Of a DNA stretch of 64,000 nucleotides, positions 35,501-42,768 are shown in pieces (within the stretch, counting starts at the first letter, position 1; each line of letters begins with the position of its first letter). Source of the stretch: Rhodopirellula bahusiensis (GTDB lineage Bacteria; Planctomycetota; Planctomycetia; Pirellulales; Pirellulaceae); the NCBI RefSeq assembly GCF_002727185.1, contig NZ_NIZW01000006.1:62001-126000 (forward strand), written 5' to 3'. The notes below the pieces were generated by a model. The model made no database searches and was not told the origin of the DNA. It saw nothing but the letters and a program-made list of their open reading frames with translations. The translations under genes and the position numbers were made by a program.

Positions 35501-36070
35501 AGGGGTCACCGTCAACAAGGAACGGTCTGTCGTTGACTCATCGTTCAAGTCAGAAGCGTTTTCAGATACCAGGTAAACGCTGACGCTATCTAAAACATTG
35601 CTCGCCGATTGGTCTCCCCAAAACGTGTCCAGGCGGAACCGATACTTCCTCGTTTGTTGTGCCGATTCGCCGATGGAAATCCTGAGAGTTTTGACATCAC
35701 TCAAGCCAAGAGAATCTTCGCTCTCGCGAAGTTCAACGGGAATTGTTGAGTTGCGATTAAGGGCGTTGATTACCCATAGTGCGTCAGCCGCAGTCAAGCG
35801 GGCATCTCCGTTTACATCGTAGAAATAACGCTCGGAAGCTGGACGCACCGATGACAGATCCTCGTTCAATCCTTCACGGTTGATTTGGTTGATTACATTC
35901 AGTGCGTCGAGCGCACTGATTCGACCATCGGAGTTGACATCCTCCCAAACAACTGGATTGGTCCAGTCGGAAGCGAGAAGGTTCCTCGCTTCGAGTCGTT
36001 CGATTGAACTTCGTCGTGATTTTGCAGATTGCCGTCGAGTGCGTTTTTTCATGATGTTCTGTCTAAGCAT
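23543..36070 (-). CDS. Giant RHS/YD-repeat protein with dockerins and a permuted haem peroxidase domain
   Basis: 4175 residues (in-frame ATG also at 36052). Parts in order: basic N-terminus with the planctomycete export motif LEARNLLAS; two dockerin-like repeats (about 35-105); a cadherin-like Ig domain (about 380-470); a carboxypeptidase-regulatory-like fold (about 470-515); a haem peroxidase C-lobe (about 530-925) with VREHNR near 656 and FRLGHSQ near 733; then the peroxidase N-lobe (about 960-1050) with WGQLIDHD; RHS/YD repeats; six tandem beta-rich repeats (about 2070-2850); FG-GAP-like repeats; more YD repeats; the RHS core end (RYLNPVVGRFFSED) and a unique C-terminus of about 130 residues. 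Probably secreted, with a toxin-like tip. Confidence 0.85.
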   Translation of the reverse strand: MLRQNIMKKRTRRQSAKSRRSSIERLEARNLLASDWTNPVVWEDVNSDGRISALDALNVINQINREGLNEDLSSVRPASERYFYDVNGDARLTAADALWVINALNRNSTIPVELRESEDSLGLSDVKTLRISIGESAQQTRKYRFRLDTFWGDQSASNVLDSVSVYLVSENASDLNDESTTDRSLLTVTPRGIASGNERVRFDGNVVEVDLSSAGDLQGALLEFRPLWAGNLSSRVVVTPLTNEVRSANLVSAAYSPNFAVQPGQATDTTVLQSKETFAISLQDVSFDRDLETTSVTLSIKNEGSAIGAGSVLTFQNLPTGVEVLNRSGITSDGLPYVSLRNAIPSGWLGKNATTLPITVNLTGVRTRFGKTRIGLLATGENQAPTVSSIPPREVAIGSTGRINIAASDANGDLLSYVMRDRDGLTAVTISGTELIVRPEPGDQGTYEIVVAVSDGLLSTEQKIEINVPELTEGDTRIAGTVLGIDGSPLAGVPIELGGYFDTTDESGRFEIALPTMLVPTARFDIAIPVGDVQFDPFNTGTQTIPFRRARHEPGTGTDLANPRLHPNLVSSFLDASVVYGSDEARATALRTLSGGKLKMDAGNLLPANTDENFPDGPLENDNEGRSDPSTLFSTGDTRANENVALLSLHTVLVREHNRLTDLFAAENPAANDETLYQRARQVVGGLLQQITYSEYLPALLGQDAIAPYDGYDPEVNPSQSALFAVAAFRLGHSQVFSELERLDTDGNSLPGGPIALKDAFFSTDPIRLDGIDPFLRGLVQSRAESIDPFVIDDLRNFLFGPPGSGGMDLAAMNIQRGRDMGLPSYNQARIDFGLAPAATFDEISSDSSIVSSLQNTYQSVDDVDVWVGGLSEDHVAGGATGELFSRIIADQFQRARDGDRFWFQNGVFNESDLDLIQQTTLAGLIERNTEISGLPDSVLTPDLSTKMELGDGTASDTLISEYRTFSGVGNNQTQPELGAVGTPLVQNHSLGYSDGFNSPAGENAPNPRTISNNVQADRGASASASLSGMMVYWGQLIDHDLGLTPGGVSDTLKIFGDLKEGTDSYPFVAERLGLVLGHDAYVGALNEIERPIYLPVLDMANSVTVDPNAMTMVTTANIPMAELGIAAGTLKNRQGQLFSGNISITEVPRDLTPASLPDNLIPEMVVTIQPADMVFETPAPLSLPNTAGYEPGAIVDLYSINPTTGEFDDVGDGVVSADGLQITTTSGGVRNSSWHFFCPPNPDSSNNPQNPHPGCPTCPSATGTASSDVEFQTGALIETHDLVSYNSLGVQRGVSLVYDSIRADPRPVIHFGFDRVASNFPEVFLTGRVDSAAFTSGGIGTVDNGLLPGENIWAIPDGQTTARGAIQLDLRNLRTGTYQYTTYPRLLVGDDGRFRNVVNTEFQSILTHVNTRESVFGAGWGVSGLREAKLDWRSAGGGGGGGGITAYFLDNVLIVDGDGGEILYQRDPSKENQFKSFASGDYSTLTQEGLNSLVHRMKNGTTYRYEFVFGENRSGRPETLQLISMTDRNGNTTSYRYDNGIGITEIVDPVGLSTTFVYVGDHVASITDPAGRTTKLSVENNGLTSIEDPDTTVRTWSYDELGHMVSETTKRGFEQQAFFDFSGRTYQAIREDGQLIEYQPLQTIGLLPPDQTRNFTNPPNAFERLSEATVPYVDGNGNLIETVVDGRGQSTEERDSVGNVRRITRNEENQVSNVIDGRGNLTEYRYDNLGNVVEIIDEVVSGAVAFEASISWTGAIDNQWNNPLNWNEERVPTSVDRVLIRRTNEAIGSVVVGQAPVNVDALDSSLPITIDGVALTLRGQSRLQDDLGVVAGGQLVVTGNDSDLIVLGQISDDEGEIIARDGATIEFISVDKIIDADGSIALGIRAIGSESSVKFSNLTSIAAIPRRLTISALEGGAVDLGSIEAPVGLQLEASNSGVINLARATSLIGGGISISGGTINGIESLERISDTNISISAGSVLELPLLLSTFEEGGATSQSRFDISEAATLIFRSLESSSYISASLRTGGEVQAPELLEANNFFFDVQGDSRFDAPKLTRATRGEVRFQNVNAFPIAQISDFDYSTVRVRDISVTMPLLTSYAEPDSLAGMSAFQVTGEGAELSLPALATFIDSGAGQAATTFLAEDGGTLNIPLLIQSNTARFEARRGGTIRLPELVAFNNSNVIVASESAIETPKLETFTSGFLQLTGSGQFPSERITGLDFASVHVTDKVVSFPLITSYLEPNQLAGMSSLRVSGENAELSLPELATFVDSGAGQAVTTFLAEDGGTLSIPLLTQSNTATFEARRNGVVQLPELTNFDRSTVSISDGGVFEAPMVESIESGTVTVVGDVTFPFDQITSLNDTLVNVRGGQVSLPQISTVTTASFRLSNSGMVTLPELVDFRGSEVIVSDGSAFEADKLETLSGTLEIFGSGLFPTSQLTDIDQASIKATDAAVSFPLITSYQESGNPFGGSIRAIGVSTTLSFPALANIIDSPVAGTVFSAEQGGLLELPRLTSSNTASLRAQGGGKIDLPTLTIVENSDVIVGDGSLFVAPLLTTLTGSLAITGSGQFPTNQISNIDEATITVVDAVVSFPLITSYVESGRPFGGSVRVSGLSASLSFPALESIVDSPVAGTVFSADQGGVLELPLLISSNTAGLRAQNGGTVEAPKLTTIENSEVIVGDGSIFMAESLRSVTGRLSITGSAAFPASQVTSVGNTAVTVLDSSVVFSGLTTVELNGTNRLEFQATGQEALLSFPNLITLSVGDAGTSSFAFSANNGASLRLASFVNADADRVRFNLTNNSRAALLSLADTAGIELNSDATSEFFFDEPPNGEGEFLNQSTFFSASELAGSVTAAEGEDDEEPTEPQTVFSRTFRYDPIFNQMVYESDGLGRQTLYQIDPRNGNVLSVTNEVGSQRSFPEDTSIAIDVSGADYRYIDFDGDQSRELAFTSGTQLFVGTETDGTVDALVAFESEDAITSFSEGDFNQDGLQDVAIATRTSASVLLRTASGGFEELSILADSDELVSMAALEDLDGDGVDELVVGQRAFDPNSRTFGTQLDFYRRSGNETILAGGYLEEFTQNGPVSSIKAGDFDRDGERDLLLLVTQLVDERGSSLSFLRVAWGTSTLQYEGDGFLGQTNTAARMEFELIDSDLDGNLELVSPTLRNVEINSDRSLDYLQVADVDRFLTDLSLADLNDDGRLDIIGIVRGDNATQRLDQQPGNLVIRLSAADGGFLNPFSVAVGDDPRNVFVEDFDNDGRLDIRTRHKANDADSSELHTIFAAHERFFGAIGDSDDQITRYSYTPQGLVDTMTDPFGRVMDYDYDQFGRLITTTMAKGTPDEVVYRNEYDQSKVGGRAGMPTATIDANGNRTEFDYLAMNPVERISEADPDGDGPLTSPETTFFYDEELNMTLVVDPLGHETRYEFDERDRQVTVIEADPDGDGPLEQPITRYEYDGNDNLTSTTDPLGNGSQNEYDARNRLVKSIDPDGGGIRYEYDLDNNLIALIDPVGNRTEFVYDSRDRLVSEVDPLGAITQYRYDGANNLIEKVDRNGRVTQFHYDDLDRLVTENWLVGEEIVNTITSVYDIVGNLESITDVYSDLTFTYDSLDRVKSVDNAGTPEAPNVLLEYTYDGNGNVLTVIDTIEGEAGATTSYAYDGLDRLATLQQTGTDVADKLVDFSYNAIAQYTGIQRYSDTVRSQLSVQSSYLYDSLNRLKNLSHDNASGERLSFFDFRYDVASRITRIEDVHGVTDYQFDDRDQLTAAERSDSDARGDEAFVFDANGNRVSSELHGDGYVTGDSNRLLSDGTFSYEYDDEGNTVKRIEIATGNYRIFEWDHRNRLLALNDFMGNGILYQEIKFNYDAMNRRITKVVRVSPNSEFEESTIFFIYDVENVIIDLTLSSNSGEIATFEESVRYLHGIDTDQVISQETAKLSANIRLDWLLTDQLGTIQAIASANGTEVSTFRYDAFGNRKDDESQIGRYGFTGREIDEESGMIYSRSRYLNPVVGRFFSEDTIGFEGLDANLYRYVTNSPLQYVDADGKLPRIFSGEGFDVFANTAGDTASPGSRVEHGPRHVDIKHKDGITKVKVDDLSKMGAGDRLDGKKIPANVRKKIKNASDSIIGEFDKQIRWPNQAGKISLKCLRFLGFVGAVVDIMTPQTLQCIPEEGCNPENN
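27500..29862 (-). repeat. Six tandem repeats inside the RHS protein
   Basis: Repeat units begin near 29862, 29434, 29014, 28769, 28361 and 27953, giving periods of about 428, 420, 245, 408 and 408 bases. Each starts with FP-x3-I/L-T/S and carries VSFPLITSY, LSFPAL and a GSGQF-like end. The third unit is short. The last is divergent. They look like a beta-solenoid stalk grown by duplication. Confidence 0.8.
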
Positions 36071-36401
36071 TCACGTGCGGTTCATCCTGTGGTGGATCTT
36101 CCGCAGGCAGATTATCCTCGCCCCCCCACTTGTGGGCAAGTGATCAGCATGTTTTAGCGGGGGAATAAAGTTGCCCGGCGGAAAATCGGTGCGCAATATC
36201 TCCCGCGGGGGCGGATGGATGCCGCTACACTCAAACGGAGCAGGAGTTTGACGATGGGCCGGAGCCGAGGGAGGATGGGGCCGAGAGAAAAGTTTCCATT
36301 CGTGATTCGAATCACCGGAGCGGCGGCGGTTACTTGCCGCGAGCGTCCTGGCCGACGAGACGTTCGAAGACGGTGTCGCTGGCTTCGAGAGGACTTCACC
36401 A

Positions 36402-36725
36402 AGAATCACGATAGGGACGGCTGTTGCTAGCCGCCCCCCGCACAGATCCGTAGGCGAAGCTGTAATTCACACTGCTCCTGCTGCCAGTCGAGCGAGAAAG
36501 CAGTCTTTCAGATACGGATGTAGAATCTTCGGCTGCCGGAGGTAGCGGTCAACGAGTTGGTTGATTCGAGTTGAGGGCCATGCCGCTCAGCCCCTCTGAC
36601 TGCGTCGATGCAGTTGATGGAGCCAGTGCTCTGTGACCTCGGTGACGAGCTGTTCCAGCCGAGGTTAGTTGTCTGGCACGAAATGGGGTATGGGCGCGTG
36701 AGTGGGGCCCCAAGCCACGACAGTC
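36402..36725 (-). mobile_element. Group II intron remnant (maturase C-terminus and 3' intron end)
   Basis: The minus strand encodes pieces of a group II intron reverse transcriptase C-terminus: LVTEVTEHWLHQLHRRSQRG, then INQLVDRYLRQPKILHPYL, interrupted by stops. It is followed by ACGGATCTGTGCGGGGGGCG and a GGCTAGCAACAGCC hairpin, as found at the 3' end of such introns. The catalytic RT part and most of the ribozyme are gone. The rest of the gap (36071-36401 and 36726-36844) shows nothing I can support. Confidence 0.6.
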
Positions 36726-36844
36726 AACACTGACGGTGGCTTATGCTTATGCTCGCCTCAACGGCTGATCGTCTTGCCTGGTCGTAATGCCAACGGAGTT
36801 CAGCCGACTGACTCGCGAGTTGACGGTCCGAAGGCTCGGAAGGC

Positions 36845-38890
36845 CTATCCGGATGGAGGAGTGTTTGGCGACGAGGCCTTTGGGTCGCTGCTGATTTGCT
36901 GGTATTCCCCGCGTTGGTCAATCTTAACAGTGATGGGATTTTTGTTTGTCCAACTTCGGATCTGGAGGTAATCCAGTGAACCCGAACTTGGACAATTCTT
37001 GTTCTTGGCGATCTCCAGAAATACGGGGGCTGGGTTGATGTCCAGTTCAGCAATCCAAGTGTGCCCCCGTTTGGCCTTGGGGCCCTGCGTGATGTTGACT
37101 CGGCCGAGCGACTTTGCCAAGACTTCGTGTGATGCAACCACATCCTCGTGCATCAGCTCACGTAGATGCACTAGCAACGCCATGAACGCTTCACGACCAA
37201 TTGGCTCCGGACGAAAATTCACTGCCGAAGCGATATCCAGTTCCGCCTGCAGGCGTTTCAACTCTTCTTGAGCTCTCACGGCGCTTTGCAGCAGCGTCTG
37301 GGCCGCGATGCCGTCACCGAGAACGGCAAGCCGTTCGGCAAGTCGCTTGATGGTATGTTCTTCCGCTTGAATCTTGGCAATCAGCTCCGCAGTGTCCTTT
37401 GTCGGCTTCGCGGCCTCTTCGGCTAAGAATGCGTTGGCCTTCACGAGCAGACCGTCGACGATCGCTTCGTCGAGAACCTGGGTTTTAATGAATTGGAGAA
37501 TGCAGTCATCAATGATGCGGATCGATTTGGAGGTTCGCAGCTCACAATTATTTGATCCCCCTTTTCCATGGAGACACTGCAGGTGAGAGTACTTGCCGCT
37601 TCTGCTGAGCCATAGCGGCTTGTCACAATACCCACAGTACAAATCGAACAACCTCGTAGGATAGCATGCTTGCCGCGATTTCTTGGCCCCCTTCGGCCGG
37701 GTGTTGCGCGACATTTCAGCGAGGCGGTTTTGGACGGCCTTCCAAAGTTCGTCGTCAATGATACGCAGGTGAGGATCCTCGCGTCGAAGATGCTCAGACT
37801 CCGGACGCATGACATCTTGACGCTTTCCGGTCTCTGGATTCTTTGTGGTACGGCGCTTCCCCCACACGTAGACTCCAATGTAGCGTTCGTTTCTCAACGT
37901 GCGGCCAATCGTTGTCGCGTTCCAGCCATTTCGATCCAACGCGTTTTCTTGGCACAGTGTTCGAGCAATGTCTCCAGGGCTCTTCTTCTCGTCTGCGTAC
38001 ATCGAGAAAATTCTGCGAACAACCGCCGCCGCTTCCTCATCGATCACGACTTCTGTTTCGCACTTGCCGTTCCGATCGAGGATGGGAACTCCCGAAGCGT
38101 CACGTTTGGGCACAACCTTGAATCCCGTTGGCGGAAGGCCGAGATTCTGTCCCTGGGCATGTTCGTCTTTCATCCCTCGAATCACCTTCTCCTTCAGCTG
38201 ATCAACGAAAAGCTCATTCTGAATCGCTTTGAACGCGTGTGTCAATTTCGACATTTGCTGCGACGAGTCAAAGCCATTGGCAGTTGTGAGACGCATGTTG
38301 TTTGCGTTTACTAGCTGAAGAAACCGAAGCGACTCGATCTGCTCTCGATTCAGTCGGTCAAGGTCGTCGACAAACAGTCGAGTGATCTGCGATTGATCAG
38401 ACTGAACCAGCTCGCGGAGCATTTGGTAGCCCGATCGATTGACCGTTGTTCCGCTAATTGCCGCGTCGGCGAAAACGCGGTTCCAAGGGATGAAGACCTG
38501 TTCCCGCCGCGCGATTTGCAGAACGTTGATTAGCTGTTGATCGAGCGACCGCGTATTCGAGTTGGCGTCGCTGTAGCGGATGTAGGCAGCACCAAGTTCA
38601 GGGGAGTCGGATCCGAGGGTCGCCGGAGCAATTGGAGAGCCCAACTGGCCCGAGGCGTAGCTTGCCTCGAACTCGTTCGCCAACCGAGCAAGTGACTCCT
38701 GGTCTTGTTTGGGAAGAAGCTTGCCGCCGGCGAGCCCAGGCCAATGCAAAGTCTGTTTTTCCAGATAGGTTGTCGCGAGTGCAAGCAAGTCGGCACGTTC
38801 CGGAAGGCCCCGAGGACGCTTCCCTTGACTGAAAGTGGACACGACAACGAAACCTGATGACGTCGTTTGAGGCGAGTTGATTTTTGACAT
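36845..38890 (-). CDS. Large serine recombinase
   Basis: I chose ATG 38890 (MSKINSP); an upstream ATG at 38995 adds 35 doubtful residues. After about 115 residues of unusual N-terminal extension comes a resolvase domain: AAYIRYSDANSNTRSLDQQL with the catalytic serine, FADAAISGTTVNRSGYQML, and LFVDDLDRLNRE. A recombinase domain follows (ATTIGRTLRNERYIGVYVWG), then a zinc-ribbon with CGYCDKPLW and CLHGKGGSNNC, and a coiled coil (about 540-610). Such enzymes catalyse integration or excision of mobile elements. It reads away from the neighbouring integrase module. Confidence 0.88.
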   Translation of the reverse strand: MSKINSPQTTSSGFVVVSTFSQGKRPRGLPERADLLALATTYLEKQTLHWPGLAGGKLLPKQDQESLARLANEFEASYASGQLGSPIAPATLGSDSPELGAAYIRYSDANSNTRSLDQQLINVLQIARREQVFIPWNRVFADAAISGTTVNRSGYQMLRELVQSDQSQITRLFVDDLDRLNREQIESLRFLQLVNANNMRLTTANGFDSSQQMSKLTHAFKAIQNELFVDQLKEKVIRGMKDEHAQGQNLGLPPTGFKVVPKRDASGVPILDRNGKCETEVVIDEEAAAVVRRIFSMYADEKKSPGDIARTLCQENALDRNGWNATTIGRTLRNERYIGVYVWGKRRTTKNPETGKRQDVMRPESEHLRREDPHLRIIDDELWKAVQNRLAEMSRNTRPKGAKKSRQACYPTRLFDLYCGYCDKPLWLSRSGKYSHLQCLHGKGGSNNCELRTSKSIRIIDDCILQFIKTQVLDEAIVDGLLVKANAFLAEEAAKPTKDTAELIAKIQAEEHTIKRLAERLAVLGDGIAAQTLLQSAVRAQEELKRLQAELDIASAVNFRPEPIGREAFMALLVHLRELMHEDVVASHEVLAKSLGRVNITQGPKAKRGHTWIAELDINPAPVFLEIAKNKNCPSSGSLDYLQIRSWTNKNPITVKIDQRGEYQQISSDPKASSPNTPPSG

Positions 38891-39032
38891 GTGAGTTACT
38901 TTCGATTTGTATGGTTGATTCGGCGTTGGACGAACGCCTTGCTGTGTGCGAGAACGAAGAGAGAGGTGCGTCTTTCGAAGATCCGAAGGACGCACGAGGT
39001 CGCATCAAAAGGGATGCAGACAACTGAGAGCC

Positions 39033-39185
39033 GAGACACGCCGGAAGAAGTCGCCGCGTGGTGCGGCAACTAAATTCACACCAGAGTGCGTCCCGGCAAT
39101 TGATGGGCAGGCATGCCGCCTACGAAGAAGCCAAGTCAAAGCTCCACGAGGCTTTTCAATCTGTCCGCTTTCTGTCCCGCTTTTG
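39033..39185. repeat. 153-bp direct repeat, left copy
   Basis: Begins GAGACACGCCGGAAGAAGTC and ends TTTCTGTCCCGCTTTT. It aligns end to end, by eye at about 85% identity, with 41167-41319. The two copies flank the tyrosine integrase and the excisionase-like gene, so they may be attachment sites or the ends of an integrated module. Confidence 0.75.
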
Positions 39186-39252
39186 CTGGGCATCATCATC
39201 TTGTTTTCCTTGTTTGGAACGAGGGAAATTGGAATGGGTGTCACTTGATCGA

Positions 39253-40425
39253 TTAGCGATTTTTCCTGTCCTGGCGGGGCCCGTCATATTCTCGCTTCTT
39301 GATGATCACGTAGTGTCGCATCGCTACATCGACCGTGTTGCCAAGCCAACGACAAACCTTGTGGATCGGGTGCTCCTCAGCCAAGTCGGTTAGTGCATTC
39401 GCTCGTAGATTCTGGAAGAGTTTTGGCCATGGCTCCATCTTCAGCGACTCAATCTTGCGAAGCAGAGGTGTCCGCAAATTCAACTTCGGGCCTCGTAGTT
39501 GCCTGAACACGAAGTCATCGTGCTTTGCGTCGGCTGGCCGTACGGCCTGGAGGTAAGGAACGAGCTCAGGAAGAAGCGGGCAGATTCTGTGGCCACCACG
39601 TGAGTGGTGCTCCGTCTTGGAAGCAAAGACACGCATCGTCTCCTCATCAAAGTCGATGTCATCCCAGGTGAGGCAAGAAACCTCCGAGGGCACACGCAGC
39701 CCAGCAAACCGGGCCAACGCAAGGACCAGCTTGAACTCAGGATCGTCGAACGCATCAATCAGTTTCTGCACCGTCTCGCGAGTCACTTCGACCAGCCGAT
39801 CAGGATTGTCCTGGGTTGGAATTCGAAGATCTTCGAATGGATTTTCGTCGATCAGTTTTTTCTTGACCGCGTAACGGAAAAACTGGCGAGCGTCCTTGAG
39901 CTTCTTCGATGCCGTGGCCGCGGATAGTCCACGTCCCTTGGGAGCTGGCTTCTGCATCCACTGGAACCAGTCCTCCGCGTCACCAGCACTGATTTCGTGG
40001 AGAGCCTTGTCTTCGCCGAAGTACCGGACCAAGTCATCCGCGCTTTGTTTGCGATTGTTCGAGGTGCCAGGCTTCCAGCCGCCGCTTCGTCCGCCACCGC
40101 CCTTCTTGAGTTCTCGATAGTCATCAAGGAAGACTTTCAATCGCGGCAGGGTCGATGCCTGACGGGCAGCCAGGAGCCCGGCCCTGACGAGCAAATCGTA
40201 GGTCTCGTCTTCCAGCTTCGAGAGCCAGCTATAGAGCTTCGGGCTCAAATCGGTTTGGTACTTGTTGCATTCCAGAATCTCGTCAATCCTTTGACCGAAG
40301 TCATTTGCAACGGACTTCGAAACGACACCCAGACGCAAGGTGGTTCGCTTGCCTGTATCAGGTCGATTGAAACGGAAGAGGTACGCTGTCTTGTTGTACT
40401 TTTTGTACGCAATGGGGTTTGGCAT
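39253..40425 (-). CDS. Tyrosine site-specific integrase
   Basis: 390 residues with an N-terminal arm and SAM-like core-binding domain, then a catalytic domain: first Arg in ARFAGLRVPSEV, box II region around LFQNLRANALTDL (Arg present, the usual preceding His replaced), and the nucleophile Tyr in AMRHYVI after CRWLGNT. The start is supported by AGAAAGGG upstream of ATG 40425. It lies between two 153-bp direct repeats and 66 bases from the HTH gene, same strand. Confidence 0.9.
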   Translation of the reverse strand: MPNPIAYKKYNKTAYLFRFNRPDTGKRTTLRLGVVSKSVANDFGQRIDEILECNKYQTDLSPKLYSWLSKLEDETYDLLVRAGLLAARQASTLPRLKVFLDDYRELKKGGGGRSGGWKPGTSNNRKQSADDLVRYFGEDKALHEISAGDAEDWFQWMQKPAPKGRGLSAATASKKLKDARQFFRYAVKKKLIDENPFEDLRIPTQDNPDRLVEVTRETVQKLIDAFDDPEFKLVLALARFAGLRVPSEVSCLTWDDIDFDEETMRVFASKTEHHSRGGHRICPLLPELVPYLQAVRPADAKHDDFVFRQLRGPKLNLRTPLLRKIESLKMEPWPKLFQNLRANALTDLAEEHPIHKVCRWLGNTVDVAMRHYVIIKKREYDGPRQDRKNR

Positions 40426-40491
40426 GATGCCCTTTCTAAGAAGTTGATTGGTTTAGGATTTGGATCCATTCCAGGAGCGAGCAGCCGACGG

Positions 40492-40752
40492 CTACGCTTC
40501 GCCCAGCAGTTGCTGGATCGAGGCTTTGGGGATCCGGGGGAGCGTGCCGATCATCACGACGTGGAGATCTCCTGATTCGACGCGACGCTTGATCGTCGAC
40601 ACGCTGACCTGCAACGCGTCCGCTGCTTGCTGGTACGTGAACGCGAGGGGTTCGCTTGATCGGTCGGTTTTCGGACGCCGCAGTTCAATCCGCGTTGAAC
40701 GGGCGTCCAATCGTTTGGGGACGGAGATCTTTCGATTCGGAGAATCACTCAT
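40492..40752 (-). CDS. Excisionase-like HTH protein
   Basis: The preferred start, ATG 40752 (MSDSPNRK), gives 86 residues. A basic N-terminal tail is followed by a MerR/excisionase-type HTH: FTYQQAADALQVSVSTIKRRVESGDL and a wing ending RIPKASIQQLL. These proteins bend DNA next to attachment sites or regulate the integrase. It stands directly upstream of the integrase gene, same strand. Confidence 0.8.
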   Translation of the reverse strand: MSDSPNRKISVPKRLDARSTRIELRRPKTDRSSEPLAFTYQQAADALQVSVSTIKRRVESGDLHVVMIGTLPRIPKASIQQLLGEA

Positions 40753-41166
40753 GTGCTCGCCAAAAACTTGCAATTGAGGCGACGCATCAGGTGAAAATCG
40801 AGTGGCCACGTTGACCAACTGCCCGACGTTCACCCTGGTAAATGCGTCAAGTACAAACTGAATTTGGCAAACGGCTATTCCCGATTTGTTGCACCAGGGA
40901 ACAAAACGGCGGCTGAGCGAGGAAAATTTGCAGTCGATTCGGTGCAAGCCCTCACCGCAGCAAGAGTGGCTCGGTGCGGCCTCAAGTCAGAAGACGCGAA
41001 GGCGACGGATCAAAACCTGATCCGCAGAGGGAGTGGAGTGATTGAGAACGACGCAATCAATCCAAGTGAGCAGCGCCCACGCTAGATCCGATGGGCGGTT
41101 GCGAAGCGAGGTCGATCGTTGTTGCACCGTCGAACTCTCCGATGTTCCCGTGTGTCGCTGTCGTTG

Positions 41167-41319
41167 GAGACACGCCGGAAGAAATCGCCGCGTGATGCGG
41201 CAACCGAAATCATGCCAGAGTGCGTGCCGGCAATTGATGGGCGGGTGTGCCGTCGATGAAGAAGCCAGGTCAAAGCTCGACGAGGCTTTTTAACCTGTCC
41301 CGCTTTCTGTCCCGACTTT
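41167..41319. repeat. 153-bp direct repeat, right copy
   Basis: Begins GAGACACGCCGGAAGAAATC and ends TTTCTGTCCCGACTTT. It is the partner of 39033-39185, in the same orientation. Upstream (40753-41166) and downstream (41320-41528) I see no supported gene. Confidence 0.75.
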
Positions 41320-41528
41320 GCCGCAGAGCCTACTTTTCCCCGAGAAATACGGCCCTGGTCGAATCCTGTCGGGGGTACTCAAAACAGCTTTGCTATTCTT
41401 TGTTGACTCATCGATTGCGGTGCGAAAGCCATTGGGCGTGCGAATCATTGCCACCAAGTTTTTAGGGAATCGATACCCAAAAACTCTTGTTCGAATGAGC
41501 AACGACCATGGGACGCATCTGAAAGGCA

Positions 41529-42000
41529 ATGCCGCAGTACCGGCTCGAAGTTTCTGGACAGGCCGTCGCCACACTCAGTGGCAGGACGTACTACCTGGGT
41601 GAGCACAACTCACCGGAGAAGCGAGGGCAAACGACCGCACCCGAGCCGAAGAAGCAGCAGCAACCAGTCGACCTCACTATCGTTCGGGCCACTGCGGAGT
41701 CTCTCTCTCCGACCGTTGTTGCGACGGTCCGTGTTCAGGTCGCAGCAGGCGCCCGCCCATAGGAGATCTGCCGAATTTGCCCGATGGATATCGATCGACT
41801 AGGCGAAGATTGGATCCATGGTCCACCGGAACACAAGACGGCAGGCATGAAATCGACAAAGCAATCCCGACCGTCGGCGACGCAAGAGATGCACTGACAC
41901 CCTACCTGTCAGGTTATGGCCGAATGAGCGACGTGCCGTGCGGCGAGCTGCTACCAGGATGCGCGCGATGGCTGCGGCAAGCCCATTTCAGAGTGGCCAG
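41529..42000 (+). pseudogene. Decayed tyrosine integrase
   Basis: The first frame encodes MPQYRLEVSGQAVATLSGRT and YYLGEHNSPE, the N-terminus of a planctomycete integrase type, then PEPKKQQQPVDLTIV. The frame is lost after that. Near 41796-41840 another frame reads DWIHGPPEHKTAG and a third reads TVGDARDALTPYL, matching the catalytic-domain stretch W-x-Y-x-P-x-HKT...LTPYL. The middle is missing. The assignment rests on these short matches. Confidence 0.5.
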
Positions 42001-42022
42001 CTTTGCCAACAGCGGCTTTTGA

Positions 42023-42768
42023 ACACAAGCTTCACCGATCTATCAGCGTAAATTTGAATCCGGGCTGAAACCCATTACGCTGAACAAAAGGAACGAAAGA
42101 AGGTTGAAAACCAGGAGCCAATGGATGGAAAAGTTTGAATTCAATATCAGCATTCCGATCAGCCGCAAAACAAAGTTCGGAGTGAAAGGGCTGCTCACCC
42201 TCGTCTTACTGGTCGGGTGCAACAGGATGACAGGACTCAGCAGACTTGCAGGTGCGAACTCCCGAGTGAGAAACATGGACTCGTAGCCTTCGTCGAATCC
42301 CATCGTTCAGCACGCTCGTTGGAAGTAGCAGACTTCAACCAAGTTCTCTCCGCGGTTCAAGACGAGTGTATCCGGCGGGGGATCAGGAACCAGCCAAACC
42401 AAGTCGATTGTTCCCTCACGTTCCATCAAAATGAATCGGCGATCCAAATCGCTCTGCCCGCGAATTTCACGCATGGGCCTATGTCAAAACGCGGCCCGGT
42501 CAAGCAAAACGTGTGTTTTGGCACACAACCCGCGATAGCCATACGGCTCTCAATGCGTCAACGCACGGATCGAGCAAGAACATCACGAGGATCCAATGTA
42601 TCCCTCACAATCGATGGAAACGGACTGACCAAACCGGAGATGGACCAAGGCTTTTTGAGTTGATCCACCTACCTGATAACCAAACATGGGTCACACCTTT
42701 GTGTCCTACAGTTCACGTGCCCCAGCAGGCGAATCTGCCCTATCGATCGCAATAACATCGAAACTGAC
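42023..42768. other. Intergenic region, no supported gene
   Basis: About 750 bases before the REC-GGDEF gene. Short frames on both strands (for example 42104-42286 and 42217-42663 plus) have no recognisable motif and look non-coding. Possibly more debris of the mobile zone. Confidence 0.35.

Noticed and set aside
40753-40947. N-terminal extension of the excisionase-like protein
   Set aside because: The added 65 residues look unlike the compact HTH family, and ATG 40752 gives the expected length.
42104-42663. Short plus-strand frames before the REC-GGDEF gene
   Set aside because: No motif, no continuity between frames, and overlapping alternatives; not supported as genes.
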